From: Dicaeum eximium
Lineage: Eukaryota > Chordata > Aves > Passeriformes > Dicaeidae
DNA length: 64,000 bases
Direction of reading: 5' to 3'
Assembly (NCBI GenBank): GCA_013396995.1
Contig: VWZP01005527.1
Location: 620,001 to 684,000, forward strand
Of this stretch, positions 38,772 through 50,330 are shown one piece after another; the stretch's first letter is position 1; each line of letters begins with the position of its first letter. A model generated the notes under the pieces. It was not told where the DNA came from and made no database searches. It was given only the letters and a program-made list of their open reading frames with translations. Position numbers and translations under genes: made by a program.

Positions 38772-41007
38772 CCTGGTCCTGAACCAGCCAAAGGAAGCCT
38801 CAGGCAGGACTAACAAAAGAGGTGTTTAAGTGAAATATTGGCCTGATGGGCTCACAGCTTAGTTTGCTGTTAGCTCAGTCACACCAAGAGCCAATGCAAT
38901 TAACCTAGGGTCCACAGTGGAGGATTCCTAGGTAGTGTTCCTTTTTATAAGGAAAACAAGGCAACCCCCTGAAATAAGAGTCATATAAAATTGTCAAGCT
39001 CAGAACAAGATCCCATAATTTAACTAATGCTAAATAAGGAAAAAACTCACACACGTGAGGGATCTTGTGGATTGAGATATAAATGAACATGCTGAACACT
39101 TCAGTCTATTTCCAAGGGTGATCTTCATCACTCTTGCTGGGCATCCTGTGAGTTGTTCCAGACCAGGGATGTACCCTGGGTGGGGCACCCATGACTGCTC
39201 AGCCCCATCAAAAATTGGTCCTTCATCCCTGGTTCTGTCTCACATTCTGTGTGGGGATTACTCTGAGCACTACTACTAGGATGAAGCTGAGAAGGCTGGA
39301 TTTTTTTTTAGACGTAGGCAGAAGCATTTCTTGAGTGTCATAAGCCCAACTTCTCCTTTCATGTGACACATCTGGGTTACGGTGAGCTGCCCTGAGGCAG
39401 ACAGCTGGCAGTGGTTGTGTAACATTACAATCCAGCAGCCCTGCACGAAGGAGCCAAGGAGGGAAAATATAGAAGAAGAAAAAGAAATCAAGTAGGAATT
39501 AAAAACTAATGGTGCTGGGGATAGGGAGGATGGAAGGGTGTTTTTCATCCTGCAGTGGGTAGAGGAAATGTCTTTCCTCTTGCTGCTTTTCTCAGCTAAA
39601 ATGTTGTTTTTTTTCTTTGGCAAGGCTGAGGCAGCCAAGCAGGGGGTGGTGTGGGGGAGTCCTAAAGAAGTCCCAGCCCTAAAGAAGGAACCACATGGTG
39701 CTGCTGGAGAGCTGGCAGGGCTTGCTCAGAGCCACAGCACCCAGCCTGGTGCTCGTGGCACTTGTGGAGGAAGCAGAAAGCAAATGCTGAGTCTTCTGTC
39801 TGAGGTTTTCCATACTCAGACCAGCAAGAAGAGGGAAATTGCTGCTGCTGCCTTTGCCTTGCCCCTGGCAGCCTCAGGAATACTGTTGTGCCCTGGAAAA
39901 ACATTCTGCTCTTTTCAGATTACATGAGCATTCACATTCACTCCACATTGGCAATTCCCTGTTATCCAGACCTTTTCTCTCAGCCCGGAGTACCTCAGCA
40001 CATCACCATACAAAATTGCTGTAGGAAACTGTTTTTCCATATTTAAATTCATATAAAACAAAGTCATCAACCAATAGCTATAATATGAACTGTGCATTCA
40101 AACAAGTGTATTTGCATTTACATCTTCCTTCTTTCCACCTTCCCCCTGTGCTCTACTTTGTACCCACCCCAGGTGCCTTTGCAGGGGTGGAGGAAACCAA
40201 GGAGCAAATGAAGGAACACCTTCCCTCTATGGACAAGACAACCAAAAGCAATATGTGTTTGCTAAGTGTTCCATGGGGTCACAAAATTTTGGATTATAGC
40301 AGCAATGAACTGGCAGCTAGAGCTTTTCTCTCATGAGAGTAAGTCACAGCTGCAAGGATCATTATTCACTGCTCAAAAATGTCATCCCCTAATAAGGCAT
40401 TCACTTTCTATGCTTAGATTCCTTTTAATGATTTTTGTCTTAGCAAAGAAAGAACATGAGTTAGTTTTCATTTTGAATAGCCTCCTCTGGTGGCTTTATT
40501 AAAATGCAAACTGAAGAATGATGAAGTGGACAAATGCTAAATAGAAATGGAAATGCCAGCTAGCTTTGAAGCACTTACAACTTCTGAGAACAGCAAAATT
40601 ACACAGAAAGTTAATTCCAGTTCTTAAAGTTCTTTAAATTTGCAGAAAGTAGAAAATACTTGTCTCATAACTTCCGTAACTTGACCATCAAATCTTTTAC
40701 TGTGCTGTTGTTTAAAAACTCATGAGAAAGGAACAACAGTTCAGTCTCAGTGAAAGACTGAGAAATTAAACTGCAGATGTTGATTAGCAATTCTGTGTAA
40801 GATCTCTCACAGCCTTCCTGCCTAGCCTTGTAACACCGTTGCTATTTTTAACCGGTTCTTGAAGAATCAACACCAGAAGTCCTCTGCTGTGACCGTGAGG
40901 GATATCAATGAAAGCAGATGTCTAATGTCATTAGATAACCTTGTGGAGGGGCAGGTGATGAACGACATCAGCGGAGCGTGGCACATGATGCCTGACTGTA
41001 AAGAAAC

Positions 41008-41320
41008 CCCACAGCCCTCTGGGAGGACATAGACTGCAAAGGAACCACCACAGCTCTCTGGGAGGAGATGAGCCTGCAGAGAAACCACCACAGCTCTCTG
41101 GGAGGAGGTGAGCCTGCAAAGAAACCCCACAGCTCTCTGGGAGGACATAGACTGCAAAGGAACCACCACAGCTCTCTGGGAGGAGATGAGCCTGCAGAGA
41201 AACCACCACAGCTCTCTGGGAGGAGATGAGCCTGCAGAGAAACTCCCACAGCTCTCTGGGAGGACATAAACTGCAAAGGAACCACCACAGTTCTCTGGGA
41301 GGACGTGAGCCTCCTCCTCA
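41008..41320. repeat. 39/40-bp minisatellite with A-B-B higher-order structure
   Basis: The string CAGCTCTCTGGGAGGA (first copy CAGCCCTCTG, last CAGTTCTCTG) starts at 41012, 41051, 41091, 41130, 41169, 41209, 41249 and 41288, giving spacings of 39, 40, 39, 39, 40, 40 and 39. Two unit types are visible. A units (41012, 41130, 41249) continue with GACATAGACTGCAAAGG or a close variant. B units (41051, 41091, 41169, 41209) continue with GATGAGCCTGCAGAG or similar. The order is A-B-B-A-B-B-A-B', so the true period is about 118 bp, and the two full trimers are about 97 percent alike. All three minus-strand frames stay open through the array (92-134 codons); this follows from the repetition. Confidence 0.92.
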
Positions 41321-43684
41321 TCTCTGCTGCAGTGGATGTGACACTACCAAAGTCTAGAGGCACGTCAGCCAAACAGGGCAGGTTTCCTTTTGCCTCCCAT
41401 TTTCCACCACCAAAGGGGTTCTTGTCATCACTTGCTGCAAGTTCTTCCAGGTATCAGCAGTAAATATTCAACACTCCAAAAGAGACCACCACACATGGGT
41501 GGGATCACTCAGGGAGCATGAAAACATTTACACATCTCAGCTAGAAAATCAATTTCAATGTTGTAGGACATCATCTCTATGAAATTATTCATGTTACTAC
41601 TTTCCAGAGAGAGAAAATGCCTTTGAGCCTTCCTTGCTACTGAAAAATACTTTAGATAAGCTGTAAGCACATAGTTAATGGTAAACTGTTTCCCTTTATT
41701 TTCACTGACATTACAAAGTAAGCAAAGCGTTATGTATTTCAATGCTGTGGTGACATTTTTTTGGGTGGCTTCTCTCCAGAATAATGATTTCTATTTTGGA
41801 GGAGGGGGAAGGCTTCTTTAGGTAAACAGAAAGGGGAAGATTTGGAGATGTGTTCTGGCTGGCTGGAGCCAAGTCATGATCATGGTTTTGTCACAGGACA
41901 CTAAAAAAATAAAATCACAAGCAAAAAAAAGAAAAACCAGTGGGCCCTTAAGGTACCTGGATATAGAGCTCACCTCCCCAGACATGTTTGTACCAGTGTT
42001 CATCATCTGCAGTGAATTTCCAATACAGCTCTGAGGCTGCAATTGCCATATTTTCAATGACTTATTTTAATGCAAATTGATCATCCAAATGCTTTTTGCA
42101 GTATAAAAATTACAGCCAAGACTAAAGTGCCTTTTAATGATGCTCTGGTTTACAACTCTGAGATAGCCAGGAGACTGAGCTTTGGAAAGAATATCCAGGG
42201 TCCATGGAAAATTTTCTGGTGTGCCAGTGGAAATACAAGACTGAAAATTTGGGTATAAGACACTTTGCTTTATAATTCTGACTAATTCTTTGAGTCTTTA
42301 GCATCTGAAAGCTCACAAGGGTATCAGCTGTTGGTAGAAATTCCTTAAAATCAGTATTCTCAAGCTTTTTTTGACCTCACCAATATCAAGTCACTAAAGA
42401 AAATTACATAAGAATGGGAAAACCCTGTGACTTTTTGCATCTCTTTTAATAGTGGTCTGAAAAGAGTTTTAGACATAACCAGGAATGTGCACTTCTCTAA
42501 AACTCAGGAATTTGGCTCAGAAATCAGCCACATGATTATCATCTGCTACGGTCCTTTGGGCTGAAATCTGGAATTTGTGTCCCATCTTACTCCATAAATC
42601 CAAACAGGAAGTCCTTGACTAATTCTGCTGAGCACAGAAGTTTTAATATGTCCAGCTTTTTATCTTACCAAGGTGGTTTTTGGAGAAGAATAAAGAAAAA
42701 GATTATATGGGAATCCTGCCTGGCTGAGCATGACCAATGCAGACAGGATCCCTTGGTGCAGTGTGTCTTTTTCTCTGAAACATTAACCTTGTGGGTTTTT
42801 AGTAATTTCTCCTTTTTTCCCACCTTTGATCATTCCCATAAGCACTAGCCAGTGCTGACAGCAGGAATTTGTGTGAGCACAACTCTGCCTACATTTCTTT
42901 CTAATGCATCCTTCAGTTTTTCTTTTGGCTCTCCTTAGCTCCAGTTAATTCTGATCCTCCCCTCCTACTGCTGGGAAATGATTTTGCCATATATTGCTTA
43001 TCCCCTTTCATATTTTAATGAAAGGCATGAAAGATAATGGCTGAAATTGTCTCGTGGCAGAAGGATTTGGTAGATGATGCTGTTGTCTACAAATGCACTG
43101 GGCCGCTATAAAAACAGAAAGTCTACAATTATCATTAGAAGGTTTGTTAAAATTGAAAAGCAGGGGAATGCCAGTTTCCCATTAATGAAAATCTCTCACT
43201 TCCCCTGTTACCCTTGGTGGAAACTGGCAAGCTGTTCCCTATTCTGGATATTGTTCCCTTACCTCCATCCTGCTTTTCTTCCTTTCCTCTCATTTCCCTT
43301 CCTGTCAAAGCCTGGATGCCTTCAATGGCATGATGCTTTCACCATTGTGTTCCTCCTTTTGTATCTCACAGAAAAATATGTGGCTCATTAAGTGTAAGCA
43401 TTTTTATTTGATCCAAATGCATTGTTTCTGTACCATTTTATTTCCAGAACATGCTCTGATCACTGTGGGCAAAGAGTAAAATGTCTGGGAGCTCATGTAT
43501 GCCAATCACAGCCTGGAACACACCTTCCTCCTGCTTGGAGTGGAGCAGGTCAGTGGGGACCAGCTGTGACAATCATCACATTTTCTTCACAGCTGCACCC
43601 TGTCAGATGTAGGCATGGCATCAGGATCCAGATTTGCATCCAGGTGATTCTTCACTAGGCTGCATCTGCTCACAGGTCACTTCC

Positions 43685-43748
43685 ATATATGTATGTATAT
43701 ATGTGTATATGTATTTACACAAAATAAGCATGCACACACACACACACA
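43685..43748. repeat. TA/TG-rich tract and (CA)8 microsatellite
   Basis: Alternating TATG/TATA sequence (43685-43714) is followed after a short spacer by (CA)8 at 43733-43748. Confidence 0.85.
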
Positions 43749-45509
43749 TTTCCATGAATATATATTTATGCATTTATAATTCTGTATAGATATTCATTAC
43801 ATGAATGTAAATGCAAGACTTGGGACTAAATATCAAAACCAGGCCATAAGTCTTGGTGAAACTAGGCAAACTGTTTAGTTTAATAATTTAGGCTATTGAA
43901 AGCACTCCATTTCAGCATCAACCATTATTTAATTTTTTTTAATTGAATGAAGATGAAGCTTGTAGGGTAAAGTGCAGGATTTTGTACTTCACAACAAATG
44001 TCAGCACCAAAATATTTGGACACTTTCAGGCACTTTTTCCTCTGTTCTGAGCAAAGGAATTCAGCAGAACTGGCCCACTCCCACAAACAGTTTAACTTGT
44101 GAAGACTTATTTCCAGGGAATATATATGTTTTTTCCAGGTACTATATGTAAAATTATGCATATGTATAATTAAACCACATAATTCATGTTCAGATTTAAC
44201 TTTAATCTGAAATTTGAAAAATGGGATACAAAAACTCGAACAAGATTACTTCTGCAATTGCCAGTAGGACACCTACGAAGGAAAAGCTTTCTCACTGTTT
44301 TTTCCCAGCCCCATCGTGGGCCAGGAGTGAAGAAATGAGTAAGACAGAGTGACAATACAGACAAATGACAATAAGAGTTGTCTGAACACCATCTTTGCAC
44401 ACAGAAATGCCCATTTTTTCGGTGATGCAGGGAATGATTCATTCCTGCCCTGCAGAGGCACGGCCAGAGCAGAAACCCAGCGTGGGGAGCAGGAGTCCTT
44501 CTGTTGCTCCAAGCTCCTCTTCATCCATGGGATGAGTGCTGTAAGCCCATGGGGAGATGTTTTCCCTAAATCTCAGCCACAATTCAATACTGATGTTTAT
44601 CCACTTCTGAGGAACTGCCTGCTCTGTTCTGGGCCACTTGGCTGAAGCATGACAAGACTCCCAAAACGGTGCAATTTAAAGTGCAATTGTGGCGATTTAG
44701 ATTTCTTTCACAGTTGTTACGAAAAGGTCTTTTCATCTCTTGTTTTCTAAGGGCTAAGTGTGAATGGTTGTTACTGCATCTCAGAAGCTGTTGTGTGTCA
44801 GGGTCCTCAGCACAGGGGGGATAACACAACAGAACATGCACACAAACACACCCTTTCATTTATATTGAATATACAGTTGAACATCTTCCCATTAAAAACC
44901 TGTAGTCATGCATTGTGGATGACACAGGAATGCCCCAGAAATGTTTGGCATTCAGTCTGGAACCACAGACAACTGATAATCATGTATTAAAAAATCTGCA
45001 GTTATGAATACATGGAATTTACCTGTAGATATCTTTGGGGTAGTAATCAATCAGCTGGGGAAAATCTGCTCTGCTTACTGCTTGCTACCAGTTTTCAAAA
45101 ATATTCCTCTAACTCTTTGCATGGAAAGGTCACCGTGCTGCTCATTGTATCATCAGTTCTGAGGATGCCACAGCTTCTGGGACAAGCAGGAGCCCCACTT
45201 GCAGTCTTTCAGACACAGAGCATTCACGGTACTGGGTTGAATTTCAGGTTATCCTTTTATTTATTTTTCCCTTTCATCTGAATTGGGATGTTAGTCATCA
45301 GGGTTATCCAAGAAATGCAGCTTATTCACAAGCTGCCATGTGTACAGAGTGAGGTAGAAAAGATAAAATTCAGAGAAGTATTAGTAAAGCAATAGTTAGT
45401 ATCTACATAAACGTAGATTTTTAGCCTAACATAAGTAGCTGATGTGTATTATAAAGTTGTTGGACTTCTTTCCTTTGTAATATACCATATGCTCAAGATA
45501 ACGTGATTA

Positions 45510-45538
45510 TTGTATGTAATTATTGAAATTACATACAA
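45510..45538. repeat. Perfect 12-bp inverted repeat, 5-nt loop
   Basis: TTGTATGTAATT at 45510-45521 pairs exactly with AATTACATACAA at 45527-45538 across ATTGA. It is the longest perfect stem I noticed in the window. It is too short for a microRNA precursor. Confidence 0.85.
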
Positions 45539-48500
45539 ATCCAGCTATGAAGCACATTCAGCATTGCAGAGGTGAATGTCATTTGGGCATTGTCAAGCAT
45601 TTCATTTCTTTAGAAGCTTTGCTGCCCAAGACCAGAAACATTACCCAACTTGGCAAAATCCATGTGTGCTTTCCTTCTAAATGATCTTTTCAGTTCTGGT
45701 AGTTCATCACAAATTTAAACACACAATTCTGGAAACAATTTTGTTTAATAGTGCTCCTGATAACTTTGCTTGATGGTGGAAGGAGTCAAAGTCACTATGC
45801 ACAGCAAGTACTCATTTCTGCAGTCAGTTTTGCAGGAGCTTGGGATACAAGATGTAAACACTACCTTTGCAAATAAAACTGAGCATTTACAGAATCTTTG
45901 TAAATATGTGTGGAATTGTCCAAAAGTATGGGTCCTTCTCCCACTGGAAACCCCCTTTTGCCTCAAGACCCCAAGTGTGTCCTGTCAGCTTGTAAACACT
46001 GGGGCTTGTGCCAGATGCATACAGGACTCTTGGAGCTTCCCACTCCTCTACTTTTGTGTAATTAGAAATAATAAATAATTGGTTGGCGCCCTGCCACTCC
46101 TTTCCTGTCACACCATCATGTACAGCACATCAGTTGTAAAGTTAGAGAGAAATAGTATTCTTCATGATACATAAATAATTTTATTGACTCTCTAGTTAAT
46201 ATCCCCCTAAAATCTTGGGCTTCTGTGATCACAGCTGGCATGTTCAGGTAGTATGATGTACAGTTCAGTGGTTTGACTTCCTCAGAAAGGTTTACCTTGC
46301 TCACAGGCCCTAGCAGCCTGTTGGTCTCAGGCTTAAAATAGAGCTGTCAATACCACTTTTCTTGGAAGAATGCAATGCTGTTAAGCTGTTATTCTGTGTA
46401 AAAAGAATAGAACTTCCAAAGAAAACATTCTGCTTAATTTGGAAAAAAGTAACACAGAAGCTATGGAATTAAGAAACAGACTTCTCTCCCTTTGGCTTGG
46501 GTTCCTGCTGTGAGCTAGGCTAAGGGAATCAATGGTGTCCTGACAAGCGATGGAACAATTGTTATCCACCCTCAAGCAAAGATGATTTTCTCTGAATTCT
46601 TTATAATACAAACAGCATTACTTACTGAATGGATATTGAAGAGGTTCTCCTGTCCTGCAAACTCTGAGGCTGGGTATCAGTTCCATAAGGAAGCAAGAGC
46701 CTTGCCTGGATGTGAGTTCGCTTTTTTAGGGACTGGAACGGCTCTCCCAGAGAGCAGATGAGCAACAAGACATGCATTAACCTCGGGGAGTTGCAGCAGG
46801 GCCATGGGTCTGGGCAGTCTCCACGCTCTCACTGCAGCCCCAGCTGCACCCACAGGTGCTGTTGCCTCTGTCACCCCAGGTGTGTCCCAGCGTCCTGCTC
46901 GGGGGTGCACAGGCACAGAACTGGCACTGGCACCGGGCAGCGTCTGCCTGCAGCCCTCTGCTGGCAGCTCTGCCCTCCCTGTAGTCTCAGCCAGTTCCTT
47001 AAAAGACTCAGGAAGGTCTTCTTGACACCATCAGCAGGCTGGAGTGGGAGCAGTTTACGTGAGATGGGGATGTCAGCCCAAAAGCAGTGAGGAGGGGCTC
47101 TGAGCCGTCATCGAAGCCAGCAGCTCGCTCTGCGGCTCTATTGAACAGAGGCACCCGGCTGCTTCAGAGAGATAATTGCAAATTAGCTTCCTTGGGCTGA
47201 GGCATTAAATCCAGGCACAGCTGCCCCACTCCCAGCTCGTGACTTGGTTCATATTTTTATGAGCTGTCCAATGGTTATTAAACTTAGCGCCCTTGCTATT
47301 CAACACAGAATTGTTATAATATGCCACAAGGAAAGAGTACTGGAAGAAGAATGTACTCTGGTGTTGTGAAAAAGGGATGAGCTTCCTGGGCTCTGTGCAG
47401 CACCATGCATGCTGCAGGTGAGGACCAGGGATGGTGGGATGAGCCCCTCCCTCGCTGCCTGCCTGGGCTGGGTCAGGGCAGCCGAAACAGGGAAGTTGTT
47501 TGCAGAGTGAGCCATACCAGAAGCAATTGCTTCCTACAGCAAGAACCTGGAAGGGGGTACTGATGGAAGGCTTTGCAGTTGTGCAAGCATTGAAGAAAAT
47601 GATGGGAATCCACCACAGTTTGGTGAAAGCTTGCAGCAACATAGGAGGAGGGACAGGGTGCTGTACGGAGCGTAACACCTGGAAACCTTGGCCCAGGAGA
47701 TAACGATGTTGACTTTGCTCATTGTTGATTGGCAATTTTTTCAAGAAGAATGGTGAAAGAGGAGATTGCAGTTGCTAAGTAAAATCTGCTCTTTCCAGAA
47801 AGTTTTATTCATCTAGGATTTATGCAGGTTTTAGCATTACTACCTCATGTTTTGCACTTGGAATAGATTGTCCTTTCAAACATGCTGGATCCCACTCCAG
47901 CATCCCAGGACTCAACCTGCCATGTGAGAGGTATTTTAAACCCCTAAGCTTGGACAATTAGACTTGTCCTTGCTCACCCAGATCCTGTGCATGACAGATT
48001 TTTGGATTTTTCTGAAAATGAAAAGGTCTCAGTGTAAATACCTTGTCTCAGGGAACCTCAGCATATGGTGGTCCATCACTCCACCACATTCCAGGCGCCC
48101 TCTTGCCCACGTCTGAATGAATGACTAACATTTGCTTTAAATTTTCTATGCTAATGGCAGCAGCAACAGTGAATATTGTTTAAAGTTTCATATTTTGTAG
48201 CTGTCTAGAGGGTTTTTGATGAATCATTGAAGTGAAGATCTTTGTGTGAGATCATTGCTAAGTTATGCACATCTTAGCTCTCCCCAGCAAGTCTCTGACA
48301 TTTCTGCTGAACAAACTCAATTATTAAGGTGATATGCAGCCTCACAAGGTCATTGAGCGTCCCCTTCCCCAAACCCAGCTCTAGAAATTAGAAAATCTTT
48401 CATCTAATTGTTTTTAAGTGGGCTAATGCCTCATGTAACAAGCTTTCTCTTGCATATTGCAGCTCTGTTGAACACTTCATCTGGCACTTCACATTGTTGT

Positions 48501-50104
48501 CTTCAGTTCGTCAGATTTTTTTTCTCATCTTTGCTTTTCTAGGAACTTGAGCCATTTCTGCCATTGAGCTTTCTGCATGGGTGCAGGAATGTGTTGCCTT
48601 TACACACAGTGATGGTAATCTTTTCATGTCAATTTGGAAACAGACTGTCTACATTTCAAATTCTGAATTAATTTTCATTGCTTGAATATTCCTGTACAGA
48701 TCTCCTCTGTAACTAATCAGCTTTGCCACCAATTTTGTGTCTGGCTAGGATGTTTATTTCAGTGTCCTGCTTTGCTCAGTCCTTCTGCCACAGCAATATC
48801 TCCAGTGCCCTCCTTACATGGCCCTCCTCAATTGTTACTCAGAGAATCACCAGCTGGGATTTTTCTTGGAGGAAACGTGGACCAATGCATTTGATTTTCA
48901 CAAGGTCACTAGAATGCGATCACAGTAATTGGGATGTCACCAAAATATCCATTCAGGACTTTGATCAAAAGGTGGGACAATACCCCTTAGTATGCTAAAA
49001 AGTTGCTGACTTAAAAGATATTTTGTAAGCTTCAGCAAATTTGTGAAAGTGGGGTACTTTCAGCAAGGAGGAAGTGTATAACTTTCTACATAGAATTAAA
49101 TGCTTAATTTTAAAACCTTACACACAAATTATTTCAATAAACACCCCCACAAACCCCTGAGCCAAGGGCTTTTGAAAACCAGGCTCAGTTTGGCACTGGA
49201 CACAGGTATTGAAACTGTTGCTTAGTACTGCTTTTCCCTGTGTTGTAAACAAGAGACACAGATACCAGAGGACAGGAAATCAATTGGACATAGAAGGATG
49301 AACAGTTGAAACACTTTCACTGCAGATAGGGAAAAGCTGAAGGCTTGGTTGGTCCTGCAAAGTACTGTGCTTTATACCAGAGAAACTTTTTGTCAACCCA
49401 CAACTGCTCATAACAACAGACACAGCACAGGGATCTTCTCTCCCACATATCCTTCACTGCCATCCATCACCATTTAGAACAGAGAAGATCAAAATTTCCA
49501 CTAGACATCTTTATTTAATTGGTCTTATTTTTTCAGTCACTTGATGAGAGCTGAAGCAATACATGAGCTTATCCAAAGATTCCCTGTCCATCAGAGGAGT
49601 GTGACAACCATCCAGATAAGGGAGATGCTGCTCCAAAAAGTGGATCTATGGGAATTAGGTATAAAACTGTTGCTCCTTGGTGATTAGCTGATTTAATGCA
49701 GATAATCAATCAGCATTTATTTAGAAGGTCAAAAGTCTTTTTGTGAGACTGCTGTGGCAGAGACAGATTGCAAACCTACAGATTGCAGGGCTTTTGAGGT
49801 TTTCCAGCTCTGCTGTTTGTCATCTTGGAGATGAAAAGGACAGTTTGGGCGAGTAGAGTGGTAATTTGTCTTTGCTGGGAATAGTAAAAGCAACATTTGG
49901 CACCTGGGTGTTTGTCCTTGTTTTCTTTTCAAAGAATTCTGTCCTTCCAAGTACCTCACCTTGTTTGTTTTTGCACTGTCTGAAAAATGGAGCTCCATGA
50001 AATGATGCATATCAGACACCAGAAACAGAGCAAAGCTGCAGCAGGACAGATGCCCTCCAAGCTTGGAGCAGGTATAACCAAGACTGCCTGACTGCTGCAT
50101 TCAT

Positions 50105-50330
50105 CTGGGAAGGCTTCTGTCTGACAAATGTGTTTGACTTCTCTGAGTACATTGGGGCATTACCAGAGAAGTGTGGAGTAGAGGACATCATCCATCATGA
50201 TTGCAGGGAAGCGTTTGACAGCGTTCCACAAAGGGACTATGATTTACAAAGTAGGTATAAGGAAACTATTGATATCAATTAAAAATTAGATTGGCAGTTT
50301 GAGGGAGAGGAGAGGGATGAGCCATAAAAC
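50105..50330 (+). mobile_element. Decayed CR1/L3-type LINE reverse-transcriptase fragment
   Basis: From 50112 one frame reads GFCLTNV and, about 20 residues later, GVEDIIHHDCREAFDSVP. This matches the order of two conserved blocks in CR1-superfamily reverse transcriptase: the 'LTNLI.FYD' block and the 'V..DFSKAFDTVPH' block around the first catalytic Asp region. Further on, near 50278, an Ile-Lys-Asn-stop-Ile-Gly string fits the following 'KNWLDGR' block with the Trp codon turned into a stop. The copy is ancient, inactive and surrounded by unrecognisable sequence. Ends are approximate. No CR1 3' tail follows, so the subfamily is unclear. Confidence 0.68.

Larger units (their letters stand above)
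30090..41007. other. Intergenic DNA without recognisable genes
   Basis: Long AT-rich stretch with frames of 159 codons or fewer (the longest at 32148-32627, minus) and no recognised protein. It contains the homeodomain-motif cluster at 33183-33410 and a 10-bp inverted repeat at 38746-38771. A weak CR1-like phrase near 32158 is not enough to call an element. Confidence 0.55.
41321..50104. other. Intergenic DNA without recognisable genes
   Basis: AT-rich desert, with a more GC-rich pocket at about 46740-47120 whose open frames (110 codons or fewer) are low-complexity Cys/Ser/Pro/Ala-rich. A 179-codon minus frame at 47205-47744 has no recognised similarity. Simple repeats lie at 43685-43748 and a 12-bp inverted repeat at 45510-45538. 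No exon, RNA gene or CR1 copy was recognised. Confidence 0.55.

Noticed and set aside
47205..47744. 179-codon minus-strand frame
   Set aside because: There is no recognised domain, several competing frames are open on both strands, and nothing indicates splicing or a promoter. It is treated as chance.
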